Shown: positions 9,204 through 19,075, counted from the stretch's first letter. The stretch is 64,000 bases of DNA from Schistocerca nitens (GCF_023898315.1 NC_064614.1:496636109-496700108); one strand, 5' to 3'. Notes: generated by a model not told the origin, from the sequence alone. Numbers and translations: made by a program.

Positions 9204-12200
9204 TCAAATGTCCTTTGAGAGGGTTGTCAAATTGATAAAATGAAGAACGCGAGCAGCTGCTCGTGGGTCATCCGCTAAAATGGCTTCTACAGTACATGGC
9301 AGGCCCATATCGAGACGTAGGGTGTTAAAATTCGGACACAACGTTAAAATGTGGCGGACCGTCAGCAATTGCCCACATGGGCAGAACGGCGCCGGCGCAG
9401 CCGTCAGCAGATGGCGATGGCTGAACCGGCAGTGGCCAATTCGCAACCGGGCCAAAACTACCTCCTCCCGCCGAGAAGGGCGTGAGGAGGACGTCCAAGC
9501 CACGGGTAGAGCTTTCAAGGCCCGAAGCTTGTTGTCTGAAAGTGCAGCCCAATCGGCATGCCACAGCGAGACAATGCGCCGACAAATTACCCTGCTACAA
9601 TCTGACGAAGGGACACCACAAGAAGCTGTCCGAGGCTGGAGGACCGCAGCCTTGGCCGCGGCATCTGCAGCTTCGTTCCCAGGGATACCGACATGGCCAG
9701 GAATCCACATAAAGCTAACCGGAGAACCGACGTCCACCAGCTGCTGAAGAGAGCGTTGGATCCGGTGCACGAAAGGGTGAACCGGGTACGGATCACCGAG
9801 GCTCTGGATAGCGCTCAGGGAATCGGAGCAGATGACATATGCAGAATGTCGGTGGCGGCAGATGTAAAGGACAGCCTGGTAGAGGGCAAAGAGCTCAGCT
9901 GTGAAGACCGAACAATGGCCATGGAGCCGATATTGGAAACTTTGTGCCCCGACAATAAAAGAACACCCGACCCCGTCATTGGTCTTAGAGCCATCTGTAT
10001 AAATGAAGGTCGTATTAATGAACTTCGAACGAAGTTCGACAAAACGGGAGTGGTAGACTGAATCGGGGGTAACCTCCTTCGGGAGTGAGCAGAGGTCAAG
10101 GTGGACGCGAACCTGAGCGTGGAGCCAAGGTGGCGTGTGGCTCTCGCCCACTCGAAAGGTGGCAGGGAGTGAAAAATGAAGGTGTTGAAGGAGGCGACGA
10201 AAGCGAACTCCAGGGGGTAGCAGGGCGGAGACATACAACCCGTATTGACTGTCGAGAGAGTCATCAAAAAAGGAACGATAAGATGGGTGGTCAGGCATTG
10301 CCAGTAGCCGACAGGCATACCGACAAAGCAGTATATCGCGCCGGTAGGTGAGTGGCAACTCACCAGCGTCAGCATGAAGACTCTCGACGGGACTAGTATA
10401 AAACGCTCCGATCGCAAGTCGTAAACCCCGATGTTGTATGGAGTTGAGGCGGCGTAAGATGGATGGCCGTGCAGAGGAGTATACGAAGCTCCCATAATCC
10501 AGCTTGGAGCGGACGATCGACCGATATAGGCGAAGTAGGACGGTTCGATCCGCTCCCCACGACATACCACTGAGAACACGGAGGACATTGAGAGAACGGG
10601 TACAACGGGCAGCCAAATAAGACACATGTGGAGACCAACTAAGTTTCCTGTCAAATGTAAGACCTAAAAATTTTGTTGTCTCCACGAATGGGAGAGCAAC
10701 GGGACCAAGTCGTAAAGACGGTGGGAGAAATTCTTTGTAGCGCCAGAAGTTAATACAGACCGTCTTCTCGGCAGAAAAACTGAAGCCATTGGCGACACTC
10801 CACGAGTAAAGACGGTCAAGAGAACGCTGAAGACAGCGCTCCAGGAAACACGTACGCTGCGCGCTGCAATAGATGGTAAAATCGTCCACGAAAAGGGAGC
10901 CTGATACATCAGCTGGGAGGCAATCCATTATTGGATTGATCGCTATGGCGAAGAGAGCGACGCTCAAAACTGAGCCCTGTGGTACCCCATTCTCCTGGCG
11001 AAAGGTGTCTGACAGGACAGAACCCACACGTACCCTGAACTGTCGATCCATTAAAAAGGAACGAATAAAAAGAGGGAGGCGACCGCGAAGACCCCATGTA
11101 TGCATGGTGCGGAGAATGCCCGCCCTCCAACAGGTGTCGTAAGCTTTCTCCAAATCAAAGAACACAGCCGCGGTCGGGCGCTTCCGCAAGAAGTTATTCA
11201 TAATGAAGGTCGACAAGGTAACCAGATGGTCAACAGCAGACCGGCGCCTACGAAATCCACATTGTACATTGGTAAGTAGGCGTCGAGACTCGAGCAGCCA
11301 AACCAATCGAGAGTTAACCATTCGCTCCATCACTTTACAGACACAGCTGGTAAGCGAGATGGGTCGATAACTGGAGGGCAAGTGCTTGTCCTTCCCCGGC
11401 TTAGGAATCGGGACAACAATAGACTCGCGCCAGCATGCGGGAACATGTCCCTCAATCCAGATGCGATTGTAAGTACGAAGAAGAAAACCTTTACCCGCAG
11501 GAGAAAGGTTCTTCAGCATCTGAATATGAATAGAATCAGGCCCTGGAGCGGAGGACCGTGATCGGCTAAGTGCGGTTTCGAGTTCCCGCATGGTGAATGG
11601 GGCATTATAACTTTCACGATTCGAGGAGCGGAAGTTAGGTGGCCTAGCCTCCTCTGCCTGTTTGCGGGGGAGAAAGGCAGGGTGGTAATGAGCGGAGCTC
11701 GAAACCTCTGCGAAAAAGCGGCCGAAGGCATTGGAGACAGCCTCAGGGGCCACAAGGACGTCATTCGCGACCGTCAAGCCAGAAACTGGTGAGTGGACCT
11801 TAGTGCCAGATAGCCGGCGCAGGCTACCCCAGACAACAGAAGAAGGAGTAAAACTGTTGAAGGTGCTTGTGAAAGCAGCCCAGCTGGCTTTCTTGCTTTC
11901 TTTAATAATACGACGACACTGTGCACGTAATCGTTTATAATTGACACAATTCGCCACTGTAGGGTGGCGTTTAAAGGCGCGTAAAGCACGTCGACGAGCA
12001 CGTAGAGCGTCTCTACATGCTGCGGTCCACCAGGGGACCGGTACGCGACATGGAGAAGAAGTAGGGTGAGGGATGGAATATTCAGCAGCAGAGAGAATGA
12101 CTTCCGTGAGGTGTGCGACCTGACTATCGCAGCTTGGGAATGTTTGATCCTGAAAGGTCGCCCTTGAAGAGAAGAGCCCCCAGTCTGCTTTGGAGATGTT

Positions 12201-12887
12201 CCAACTAGATGAGCACGGAGAGGGGGTATGCTGCAGGAGATGGATAACACACGGGAAGGGGTCGCTCGAATATGTATCAGAAAGAGCATACCACTCGAAC
12301 CGGCGTGCAAGTTGGGGAGTACATATAGAGAGATCTAAATGGGAATAGGTGTGAGATGTATCCGAAAGAAAAGTAGGGGCGCCAGTATTGAGGCAGACGA
12401 GATTGAGCTGGTTGAAAAGGTCTGCTAACAGGGAGCCCCTCGGGCAGGATGCTGGAGAGCCCCAAAGGGGATGGTGGGCATTGAAGTCTCCAGTTAACAA
12501 AAATGGTGCAGGTAGCTGAGCAATAAGTTGCATCATGTCTGCCCTGGTAACGGCAGACGACGATGGAGTGTAAATGGTACAAATGGAAAATGTAAAAGTG
12601 GGGAGAGTAATGCGGATGGCAACTGGCTGCAGGCCGGTGTGCAACGTGATGGGATCGTAGTAAATATCATCCCGGACCAGCAACATAACCCCTCCATGAG
12701 CTGGGATACCTACCACAGGGGGTAGGTCAAAACGCACAGAGGTGTAGTGTGCCAAGGCAATTTGATCGCATGGGCGTAGCTTCGTTTCCTGGAGGGCTAC
12801 GACGAGCGGACGGTGCAAGCGAAGCAGCAACTTCAAGTCCTCTCGGTTGGAGCGAATGCTGCGAATATTCCAGTGAATAAGTGCCAT
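9204..12887 (-). CDS. Element B ORF2: EEP endonuclease, reverse transcriptase, RNase H (1227 aa)
   Basis: An uninterrupted 1227-codon frame starts at ATG 12887-12885, 30 nt after the ORF1 stop. An EEP endonuclease covers residues 1-230: HWNIRSIRSN, LQETKL, GDFNAHHPLWGS near 131, SHLDLSI, then SDPFP. RT covers about 450-800: PIPKPGKDK, SYRPISL, GFRRRRSAVDHL, FFDLEKAYDT, NGVPQGSVLS and LFVDDF near 662. RNase H covers about 970-1110: YTDGSK, TAELFALYQA, CSDSLSAI, IPGHVGIPGNEAADAAAK. A CPCGQLLTVRHILTLC zinc motif lies near the end. The family nicks target DNA and primes cDNA synthesis there. Residue 210 (plus 12258-12260) is Pro where A and D have the catalytic His of SDHFP, so the endonuclease is probably inactive although the frame is open. 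Confidence 0.92.
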   Translation of the reverse strand: MALIHWNIRSIRSNREDLKLLLRLHRPLVVALQETKLRPCDQIALAHYTSVRFDLPPVVGIPAHGGVMLLVRDDIYYDPITLHTGLQPVAIRITLPTFTFSICTIYTPSSSAVTRADMMQLIAQLPAPFLLTGDFNAHHPLWGSPASCPRGSLLADLFNQLNLVCLNTGAPTFLSDTSHTYSHLDLSICTPQLARRFEWYALSDTYSSDPFPCVIHLLQHTPSPCSSSWNISKADWGLFSSRATFQDQTFPSCDSQVAHLTEVILSAAEYSIPHPTSSPCRVPVPWWTAACRDALRARRRALRAFKRHPTVANCVNYKRLRAQCRRIIKESKKASWAAFTSTFNSFTPSSVVWGSLRRLSGTKVHSPVSGLTVANDVLVAPEAVSNAFGRFFAEVSSSAHYHPAFLPRKQAEEARPPNFRSSNRESYNAPFTMRELETALSRSRSSAPGPDSIHIQMLKNLSPAGKGFLLRTYNRIWIEGHVPACWRESIVVPIPKPGKDKHLPSSYRPISLTSCVCKVMERMVNSRLVWLLESRRLLTNVQCGFRRRRSAVDHLVTLSTFIMNNFLRKRPTAAVFFDLEKAYDTCWRAGILRTMHTWGLRGRLPLFIRSFLMDRQFRVRVGSVLSDTFRQENGVPQGSVLSVALFAIAINPIMDCLPADVSGSLFVDDFTIYCSAQRTCFLERCLQRSLDRLYSWSVANGFSFSAEKTVCINFWRYKEFLPPSLRLGPVALPFVETTKFLGLTFDRKLSWSPHVSYLAARCTRSLNVLRVLSGMSWGADRTVLLRLYRSIVRSKLDYGSFVYSSARPSILRRLNSIQHRGLRLAIGAFYTSPVESLHADAGELPLTYRRDILLCRYACRLLAMPDHPSYRSFFDDSLDSQYGLYVSALLPPGVRFRRLLQHLHFSLPATFRVGESHTPPWLHAQVRVHLDLCSLPKEVTPDSVYHSRFVELRSKFINTTFIYTDGSKTNDGVGCSFIVGAQSFQYRLHGHCSVFTAELFALYQAVLYICRHRHSAYVICSDSLSAIQSLGDPYPVHPFVHRIQRSLQQLVDVGSPVSFMWIPGHVGIPGNEAADAAAKAAVLQPRTASCGVPSSDCSRVICRRIVSLWHADWAALSDNKLRALKALPVAWTSSSRPSRREEVVLARLRIGHCRFSHRHLLTAAPAPFCPCGQLLTVRHILTLCPNFNTLRLDMGLPCTVEAILADDPRAAARVLHFINLTTLSKDI

Positions 12888-12917
12888 CGTAAGAAAAAAG
12901 GAAGATGAAAGAAGGGG

Positions 12918-14332
12918 TCACCTCGAAGGCCGCTGAGGGCCTGGCTTCGAGCGAGCACTGCCGCCGCTATCAGTAGGCGGACAGTCATCGTCCATTGGGT
13001 CTATAGGTTCATCGGCCATCTTGGGAAGATGGCCGGGAGGGGGAGCTTCCTCCGCCGGTGAACGGCCAGATGTTCGGCTACCAGCGGTGCGGCCAGGCGA
13101 AAGGGATGACGGCCTGGGGCGGCAACCACTGGGTGGCGCAGGAGAAGAAATGCGCCGTGGCGGAGAAGGAGAACTGTGCTTCCTATTAGCCTTCTTGGAT
13201 GGTCGTTTGGTGGAAGTACCGGATGAAGGCTGGGAGGTCGAGGTACGTAGGAAGTCTGCACGGGACGGTTCCTTCTTGAAGGCCCGTGCATCTGACTTCT
13301 GGGTCTTCGTCTTAGCAGAAGCTGATGAAGGGGTTGGTGTCTGTGGGTGATGGGACGAAGAGGAGACGTCGACCGCGCGATCTTAGCACTGGCCGAACGG
13401 ACGACTGTGGTGCTGAAGGTCAGATCGCAGGTCTGGGTTGCCACCTCCCTGGTAGTCCGAGGAGAGGCGAGGACAGTACTGTATTTCCCCGCTGGGAGCA
13501 GCGTGGGCTTCCTACTAGCCAATAGCTTGCGAGCAGCCGAGGTGGACACTTTCTCTTTGACCCGAATTTCCTGGATACAGCGTTCTTCCTTATAGACAGG
13601 ACAGTCGCGGGAGGATGCAGCATGGTCACCCTGACAGTTCACACAACGAGGAGACGGAGGTGGACAGTCACCCTCATGGGCATCCCTGCCACAAGTGACA
13701 CATTTAGCCGCATTGGAACAAGATTGGCGAGTGTGATTGAAACGCTGACACTGGTAGCAGCGCGTAGGTGTCGGGACATAGGGGCGAACAGAAATAACCT
13801 CGTAGCCCGCTTTGATGCGCGATGGCAGCTGAACACTATCGAAGGTCAAAAAAAGTGTCCGGGTCGGTACAAGGTCATTGTTGACCTTTTTCATGACCCT
13901 ATGGACAGCCGTCACGCCCTGCTCAGCGAGGAAAGATTGAATCTCCTCGTCAGTCAAACCGTCGAGGGATCTAGTGTAGACCACACCACGAGACGAATTC
14001 AAAATTCGGTGAGCCTCCACCCGGACAGGGAATGTGTACAGGAGTGTGGCCCGAAGCAGTTTTTGTGCCTGAAAGGCGCTCTCAGTTTCGAGTAATAAGG
14101 TACCGTTACGCAACCTGGTACAGGATTTGACAGATCCGGCTATGGCATCGACGCCCTTCTGGATAACGAAAGGGTTGACAGAGGAAAAATCCTTTCCGTC
14201 CTCAGATCGAGAAACGACGAGGAACTGTGGGGCAGGCGGTAGTACTTTTGTCACTGGTAGCTGGTCACGTTTCCGTTTTTGGGCAGAAGTCGAGAGAGAT
14301 GGAGTGAAATCCATTGCAGAGAAATCCCCCAT
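12918..14332 (-). pseudogene. Element B ORF1 (gag-like, three CCHC knuckles), one frameshift
   Basis: Starts at ATG 14332-14330 (MGDFSAMDF). The middle holds three zinc knuckles in a row: CYQCQRFNHTRQSC, CVTCGRDAHEGDC and CVNCQGDHAASSRDC. ORF1 proteins of this type bind element RNA and package it with ORF2 product. Near 13365 the frame shifts by one base. After it, the initial frame gives an Arg/His/Pro-rich tail to 13001. The alternative frame gives a Ser/Pro-rich tail ending SKPGPQRPSR at 12918, nearly the same end as ORF1 of A (SKPGPPRPSR), so 12918 is the real end. The stop is 30 nt before ORF2. Confidence 0.82.
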
Positions 14333-14643
14333 GATTGCCAGCGTCTCCGATGGCGCGCTCCTTCCTTGTGGGGACCCTCTCAGAGGGCACTCCCGCCTTA
14401 GGTGAATGTTTACACCTCAGGTCACACCTCCCGAGAAACAGACGGAGGGACCAATCGGCATGGTCAGAAGGTATCAGCTCAGGCAATCACCCCTCCCCGG
14501 GCCTGGCCTTTACCAGGGGGTACGCGCGTGCCTTACATGTCTACCCAGGGCGGGGAATTACGCGTTACCCCGTCACCGGCTATGCGTGCGAACGCGTGGG
14601 TCGGCCTTCAGGCGCGCACAGGGAGGAAGGAAGAAGAGGAAAA

Positions 14644-14709
<66 letters not shown>

Positions 14710-15157
14710 AGTGTCTCAAACGCCGAGGCGGAGACCAGAGAAGGCAAGGAGAAGAAGGCAATGAGAAGGCAAGGAGAAGGCAAGGAGAAGAAGGCAATGA
14801 GAAGGCAAGGAGAAGAAGGCAATGAGAAGGCAAGGAGAAGGCAAGGAGAAGAAGGCAATGAGAAGGCAAGGAGAAGAAGGCAATGAGAAGGAAAGGAGAT
14901 TATGCAGGGGAAAGAGTAAGGAAGACAGTGAGGTGGAGAAGAGCAAAGAAAGGAACCAACCAAAGAAAGGAACCAACCAAAGAAAGGAAGAAACGAGAAG
15001 TGAAAAAGCAAAATGACCGCAAATAGAGGTCGTGGAACCGTCCGTCTCCGGACGCAGGCGCTAACTACCCCCTTGAGGGGGAGGGACTCCTTTTAGTCGC
15101 CTCTTACGACAGGCAGGAATACCTCGGGCCTATTCTTACCCCGGACCCGCAGGGGGA
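14333..15157 (-). other. Element B 5' UTR with leader motif and purine repeats
   Basis: The first 72 nt (15157-15086) are the leader shared with A and C. Next come three copies of AAAGAAAGGAACCAACC-like units (about 14944-14990). After that is a tandem array of GAAGGCAATGA and GAAGGCAAGGAGAA units (about 14740-14900) and a (GA)n run at 14647-14706; plus-strand sense is given. Long open frames here are repeat artefacts. The array could act as promoter or RNA scaffold, which is inference only. Confidence 0.7.
15086..15157 (-). promoter_or_regulatory. Conserved 5' leader of element B
   Basis: Same 72-nt leader as A, differing at very few positions. The 5' nucleotide (T on the minus strand at 15157) directly abuts the target duplication. 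Confidence 0.5.
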
Positions 15158-15168
15158 GGAGAAAGGTG
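15158..15168. repeat. Target-site duplication of element B, right copy
   Basis: GGAGAAAGGTG, perfect match to 9031-9041. Read on the minus strand it is the last piece of the A ORF2 first half. Confidence 0.9.
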
Positions 15169-16545
15169 GGCCAGCATCTGAAAGTGAATGGCATCTGGCC
15201 CCGGATCAGAGGACCGGGACAGTGCAAGTGCACGTTCGAGTTCCCGCATAGTAAAGGGGGCATTATAATTTTCCAGATTCAGCGAGTGGAAGGAAGGTCG
15301 CCGAGCCTCTTCTGCCTCTTTCCTGGGAAGGAAGGCAGGGTGGTAATGGGCGGAGCTTGAAACGTCCACGAAAAAGCGGCCGAAGGCGTTGGAGACATCC
15401 ACAGGATCAACAAGGACCTCATTACCTGAAGTCAGGCCAGGTACCGAGGAGTGGGCCTTAATGCCCGACAGCCAGCGCAGGCCACCCCAGACTACAGAAG
15501 AGGGAGTAAAACTGTTAAAGGAGCTGGTGAAAGAGGCCCAACAAGCTTTTTTGCTGTCTTTTATGACTCTACGGCATTGCGCTCGGAGTCGTTTGTATCC
15601 AATACAATTCGCCAACGTAGGATGGCGGCGAAAGGTGCGTAAAGCACATCGTTGAGCATGGATAGCGTCTCTACAAGCCTCATTCCACCAGGGGACGGAA
15701 GCGCGACGTGAAGAAGAGGTAGTACGAGGAATGGAACGTTCGGCAGCATTGATGATAACAGCCGTGAGGTATTCGACCTGACTGTCACAACTGAGAAAAT
15801 CGTGGTCCGGAAAGGTCGCCAGGGAGGAGTAAAGTCCCCAGTCAGCTTTCGGTATGTTCCAGCTCGAAGGACGTGGGGATGGGGTGTGGTGCAGGAGACG
15901 AACGACACAGGGGAAGTGGTCGCTTGAATAGGTGTCAGAAAGGACATACCACTCGAACCGACGGGCAAGAGTTGTAGAACAGATCGAGAGGTCCAAGTGG
16001 GAGTAGGTATGAGTAGAGTCCGAGAGGAAAGTCGGGGTGCCAGTATTGAGGCAGACAAGGTTGAGATGGTTGAAGACATCCGCCAAGAGGGAGCCTCTCT
16101 GACAGGATGCAGGAGAGCCCCAAAGGGGATGATGGGCATTGAAGTCACCAAACAATAAAAACGGCGGAGGAAGCTGAACAATCAGGTGCATCATGTCAGC
16201 CCGACTAACTGCGGATGACGATGGAGTGTAGACGGTACAAACGGAAAAAGTAAAGGCAGAAAGAGTAATACGGACAGCTATTGCTTGGAGTGGGGTGGTC
16301 AATGGGATGGGATGGTAATAGACATCGTCCCGAACAAGCAACATGACCCCACCATGAGCTGGAATACTGTCCACAGGGGTGAGGTCAGACCGCTCCGAGG
16401 TATAGTGGGTAAAAGCAATACGGTCAGTTGGGCGCAACTTGGTTTCCTGAAGACCAAGGACGAGCGGACAGTGCAAGCGGAGGAGCAGTTGTAATTCCTC
16501 CCGATTAGATCGAATAGCTCTTATGTTCCAATGTAACAAAGCCAT
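15158..16545 (-). pseudogene. Element A ORF2, first half: EEP endonuclease and linker
   Basis: Starts at ATG 16545 (MALLHWNIRAIRSNREEL). The EEP nuclease is complete: LGLQETKLRP, GDFNAHHPLWGS, YSHLDLSICS and SDHFPCVV with its catalytic His. The linker region before RT follows (VPWWNEACRDAI, KRLRAQCRRVIKDSKKACWASF), then FTMRELERALALSRSSDPGPDAI. The frame stays open up to the B insertion, where it runs a few codons into B's leader. The coding sense resumes in frame at 9041. The gap between ORF1 stop (16589) and this ATG is 43 nt. Confidence 0.88.
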
Positions 16546-16588
16546 CGCTAGTCAGAAAAAAGGGGGAATGAAACGGGTGAAGAGCTGG

Positions 16589-18095
16589 TCACCTCGACGG
16601 CCGCGGAGGGCCAGGTTTCGAGGGAACAACGCTACAACCGACGGGAGGCGGATCCTGTTCCATCGAGTCGTCGCCAGCTGCGGCCGCTTTCCCGGGTTGC
16701 ATAGGAGGGGCAGCATCATTCGCCGACGAGAGGCCAGCTGAGCGCCTGGCAGCAGAGCGTCCCGGCGAAACCGAGGACGGCCGGGAGCAGTGACTCACGG
16801 ATGGAGCGTCAGACGAAACACGCCGGGGTGGAGAGGGGGATAAAGACTTCTTCTTGGAGGCCTTCTGGGAAGTCCGATGAGGCACGGGGATGGTGGGCTG
16901 GACCCGAAGAAGGTCCTCACGCGCGGGGTCCGTTTTGGAACGCCGGACCTCGGAAGCCGGGGTCCGGAACGTTTCCCCGATGGACGCCTGAGAAGAGGAT
17001 CGCTTCTCAGGCGGCGGAGGGGGGGGAGGAGGAGTAAGGGTGGCCCCTGGGGCAGAGGGGGCAGGGGCCGCGAGGGAGGAGGATTTGGAAGGGAGGGATC
17101 TGGGACGAGGAGGCATAGAACCCAGATGGGGTGAGGAGGTGGAGGGGGGACAGGATAGGGGTGAGGATACTGTGGAAGGAGTGGACAAGACTGAGGCAAA
17201 CGAAGTTGTCAACGTCACAGGATGGAGGCTGTCATACTTTTTCCTGGCCTCAGAATAAGATAGGCGATCCAAAGTTTTTAATTCTTGAATCTTCTTCTCC
17301 ATCTGATACGCGGGGCAGTCTAAAGATCTAGGCGAGTGGATGCCAGGACAATTGACGCACAGAGGTGGTGGGGTGCATGTATGTTCCTCACGAAGAGGAC
17401 GTCCACAATCGCCACAAAGGGGCTCAGCCTCACACAGTGACGACATGTGCCCAAAACGCAAACACCGAAAGCAGCGCATAGGAGGCGGGACGTAAGGTCG
17501 CACGTCGCACCGGTAGCACATCACCTTTACCTTCTCCGGGAGAACGTCCCCCTCGAAGGTGAGGATAAAGGCTGCGGTGTCGATGCGACGGTCTTTGGGG
17601 CCGCGCTGAACTCGCCGGACGAAATGCACGCCTCGGTGCTCCAGGTTGGCCCCGAGCTCCTCATCAGATGCAGCAGGAGGTCCCGATGAAAAATAACCCC
17701 CTGCGTCCTATTCAGTGCCAGATGCGGGACAATAGTCACTGCGATGTCCCCTAGTCGGTCGCACGCCTGGAGCGCCGCCGACTGTGTGGTGGAGGCGGTC
17801 TTTATAAGAACGGACCCCGAACGCATTTTACTGAGAGCCTCGATTTCCCCGAAGATGTCCTCGATGTGCTGGACAAAGAACATGGGCTTGGAGGTGGCGA
17901 ACATCCCCCCATCGGTCCGAGGACAGACTAAATAGCGGGCGAAGTACTTCGCCCCAAGCCGGCGGGCCTGTCCTTCCTCCCAGGGAGTGGCCAAGGGGGA
18001 AAGGGCAGGAGAACAGGAGAACCAGAACCAGAGACAGCACCTTTCTTTTTAAGAGACTCGGCCGCAGAGCGACCTGATACATGTTGACGTTTCAT
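16589..18095 (-). pseudogene. Element A ORF1 (gag-like), two frameshifts
   Basis: The likely start is ATG 18095-18093 (MKRQHVSGRS), matching the start in D. The next in-frame landmark, PWEEGQARRLGAK, is in another frame from about 17994, so one shift lies near 18000. A second lies near 17670, after GVIFHRDLLL. Downstream are FILTFEGDVLPEKVKVM and knuckles CFRCLRFGHMSSLC, CGDCGRPLREEHTC and CVNCPGIHSPRSLDC. Then come KKIQELKTLDRLSYSEARKK and a long Pro/Ser/Arg tail ending PGPPRPSR. Role as for ORF1 of B. Confidence 0.82.
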
Positions 18096-18708
18096 CTGCG
18101 AAACGTCCGCCCCGATACCACCCACTCCAACCAGGGGCTCTCCCCACGGGCACCACCCAGCCTCAGCAAGGGCCACCTGGCAGGATGACTGTTGCCGGGA
18201 GTCCTGATGCCCCAAGGAGACGGGCATCTACTCCTTGGCCGACGTGGGGAGGGCGCAGCTCAGGTATCGGCAGTACGATCCCTGTGTTGTCAGTGGGCTA
18301 CAACCTAGAGGGTACATGACGACCCCACCACAACGGGCTGGCTACCGTGCTGGATTTCGGATGCCATGGAAGGTCCATCATGATCGTAGGTGCAGATGGG
18401 GACGCACTATGGGCGTAACTTGTGCAACCTATCAGGCATTTAGGCCCAATTTGAGGAATAGTGGGTGTGGTTACAACGCCGTTACAATGCTGAGTGCCAA
18501 GGTCTTAGTACACTGAGGACCAGTGATACACCACGTACGGCGTCCTTCCCCAAAAGGCTCGTACTTCTGTAGAATTTTGAAAAACGGAGGTCAAACCCCA
18601 AGGGGGACCTACTACTAGGAGGTCGAAACAGTTGAAACTCCTTTTAGTCGCCTCTTACGACAGGCAGGAATACCTCGGGCCTATTCTTACCCTGGACCCG
18701 CAGGGGGA
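18096..18708 (-). other. Element A 5' UTR
   Basis: The 72-nt leader (18708-18637) is followed by about 540 nt that match the 5' UTRs of C and D in blocks (CCGGCAA, GGCTGGGTGG, GGAGAGCCCCTG, GATGAAACG). No open frame of note on the sense strand. Confidence 0.7.
18637..18708 (-). promoter_or_regulatory. Conserved 5' leader of element A
   Basis: In transcript sense it begins TCCCCCTGCGGGTCC and contains GTCG/CGAC arms around UAAGAGG, then ACTAAAAGGAGT. Nearly identical leaders start B (15157-15086) and C (51880-51953). Position at the exact 5' end and strong conservation suggest an internal promoter or RNA structure. Confidence 0.5.
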
Positions 18709-18720
18709 TTTCTCACCAGT
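18709..18720. repeat. Target-site duplication of element A, right copy
   Basis: TTTCTCACCAGT, perfect match to 6541-6552. Confidence 0.9.
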
Positions 18721-18721
18721 G

Positions 18722-18749
18722 TCTACATAAAGCGTGCGTATGAGTGTGC

Positions 18750-18798
<49 letters not shown>

Positions 18799-18817
18799 AG
18801 CGTGCGTATGAGTGTGC

Positions 18818-18856
<39 letters not shown>
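18722..18856. repeat. Duplicated GA microsatellite block
   Basis: Two copies of a unit made of TAAAGCGTGCGTATGAGTGT, GCAT and a (GA)n run lie back to back. Confidence 0.85.
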
Positions 18857-18858
<2 letters not shown>

Positions 18859-19063
18859 TGTCCATACAGCATCGTCTCTTCCCAAACTGCTGGATCAATT
18901 TCAACCAAATGTGGTATATAAACAGAACCCTTTATGAGTATCAGCACTGTGGGGGTTAGATTCTCCTACTTCCCATAAGAGTGAAAATACAGAAAAACAG
19001 TTTTTCAACTTTTTCATGTAGAATGCTCTACAAAACAGACGTGTTGTAAAAGTATTGATCTGT
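18857..19063 (+). repeat. Dispersed repeat, first part
   Basis: The stretch with TTTCAACCAAATGTGGTA and TATGAGTATCAGCACTGTGG resembles, in reverse orientation, 39835-39960 (CAAATTTGGTACAG and TGAGTATCAGTGCTGTGG). Together with the AG-rich block at 19319-19620 it looks like one copy of a roughly 0.9-kb repeat, later hit by the SINE. Confidence 0.5.
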
Positions 19064-19075
19064 TTTGTAGGAGCT
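19064..19075. repeat. SINE target-site duplication, left copy
   Basis: TTTGTAGGAGCT, identical to 19307-19318. Confidence 0.85.

Larger units (their letters stand above)
9042..15157 (-). mobile_element. Non-LTR retrotransposon B (I-group-like), inserted in element A
   Basis: A complete minus-strand LINE of about 6.1 kb. Its 5' end is at 15157, with the same leader as A. A purine-rich repetitive 5' UTR comes next (to 14333), then ORF1 (14332-12918), ORF2 (12887-9204), a 140-nt 3' UTR with a terminal hairpin, and a 22-nt poly-A tail (9042-9063 as T on plus). The perfect 11-bp target duplication falls inside the ORF2 of A, so B is younger than A. ORF2 is open throughout, but ORF1 has one frameshift and the endonuclease has lost its SDH histidine. 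Confidence 0.92.
6553..18708 (-). mobile_element. Non-LTR retrotransposon A (I-group-like), interrupted by element B
   Basis: This is a full-length minus-strand LINE bracketed by a perfect 12-bp target duplication. Its 5' end is at 18708 with the C5-TGCGGG leader also found in B and C. In transcript order it has a 5' leader, ORF1 (18095-16589), ORF2 first half (16545-15158), element B (15157-9042), ORF2 second half (9041-6735) and a short 3' UTR. The UTR ends in a hairpin, C-rich runs, A7 and GA repeats. ORF2 reads EEP endonuclease, RT, RNase H and terminal CCHC. A is dead: ORF1 frameshifts, a nonsense codon at 8574-8576, a catalytic Asp to Asn change, and B itself. Confidence 0.9.

Noticed and set aside
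9280-10654. Plus- and minus-strand frames of 80-280 codons overlapping element B ORF2 (for example minus 9815-10654)
   Set aside because: Shadow frames of the 1227-codon ORF2; they lack motifs, and the ORF2 frame carries all domains.
13001-14332. B ORF1 ending at 13001 as a 443-aa protein
   Set aside because: The last third in that frame is Arg/His/Pro noise. The other frame gives the SKPGPQRPSR end conserved in A, so 13001 is a frameshift artefact.
14335-15016. Long Arg/Glu- or Ser/Leu-repeat open frames on both strands
   Set aside because: They are translations of GA-type tandem repeats in the B 5' UTR, open in several frames at once; no gene.
18655-18947. Ser/Leu-repeat proteins on the minus strand
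   Set aside because: Translations of the duplicated GA microsatellite.
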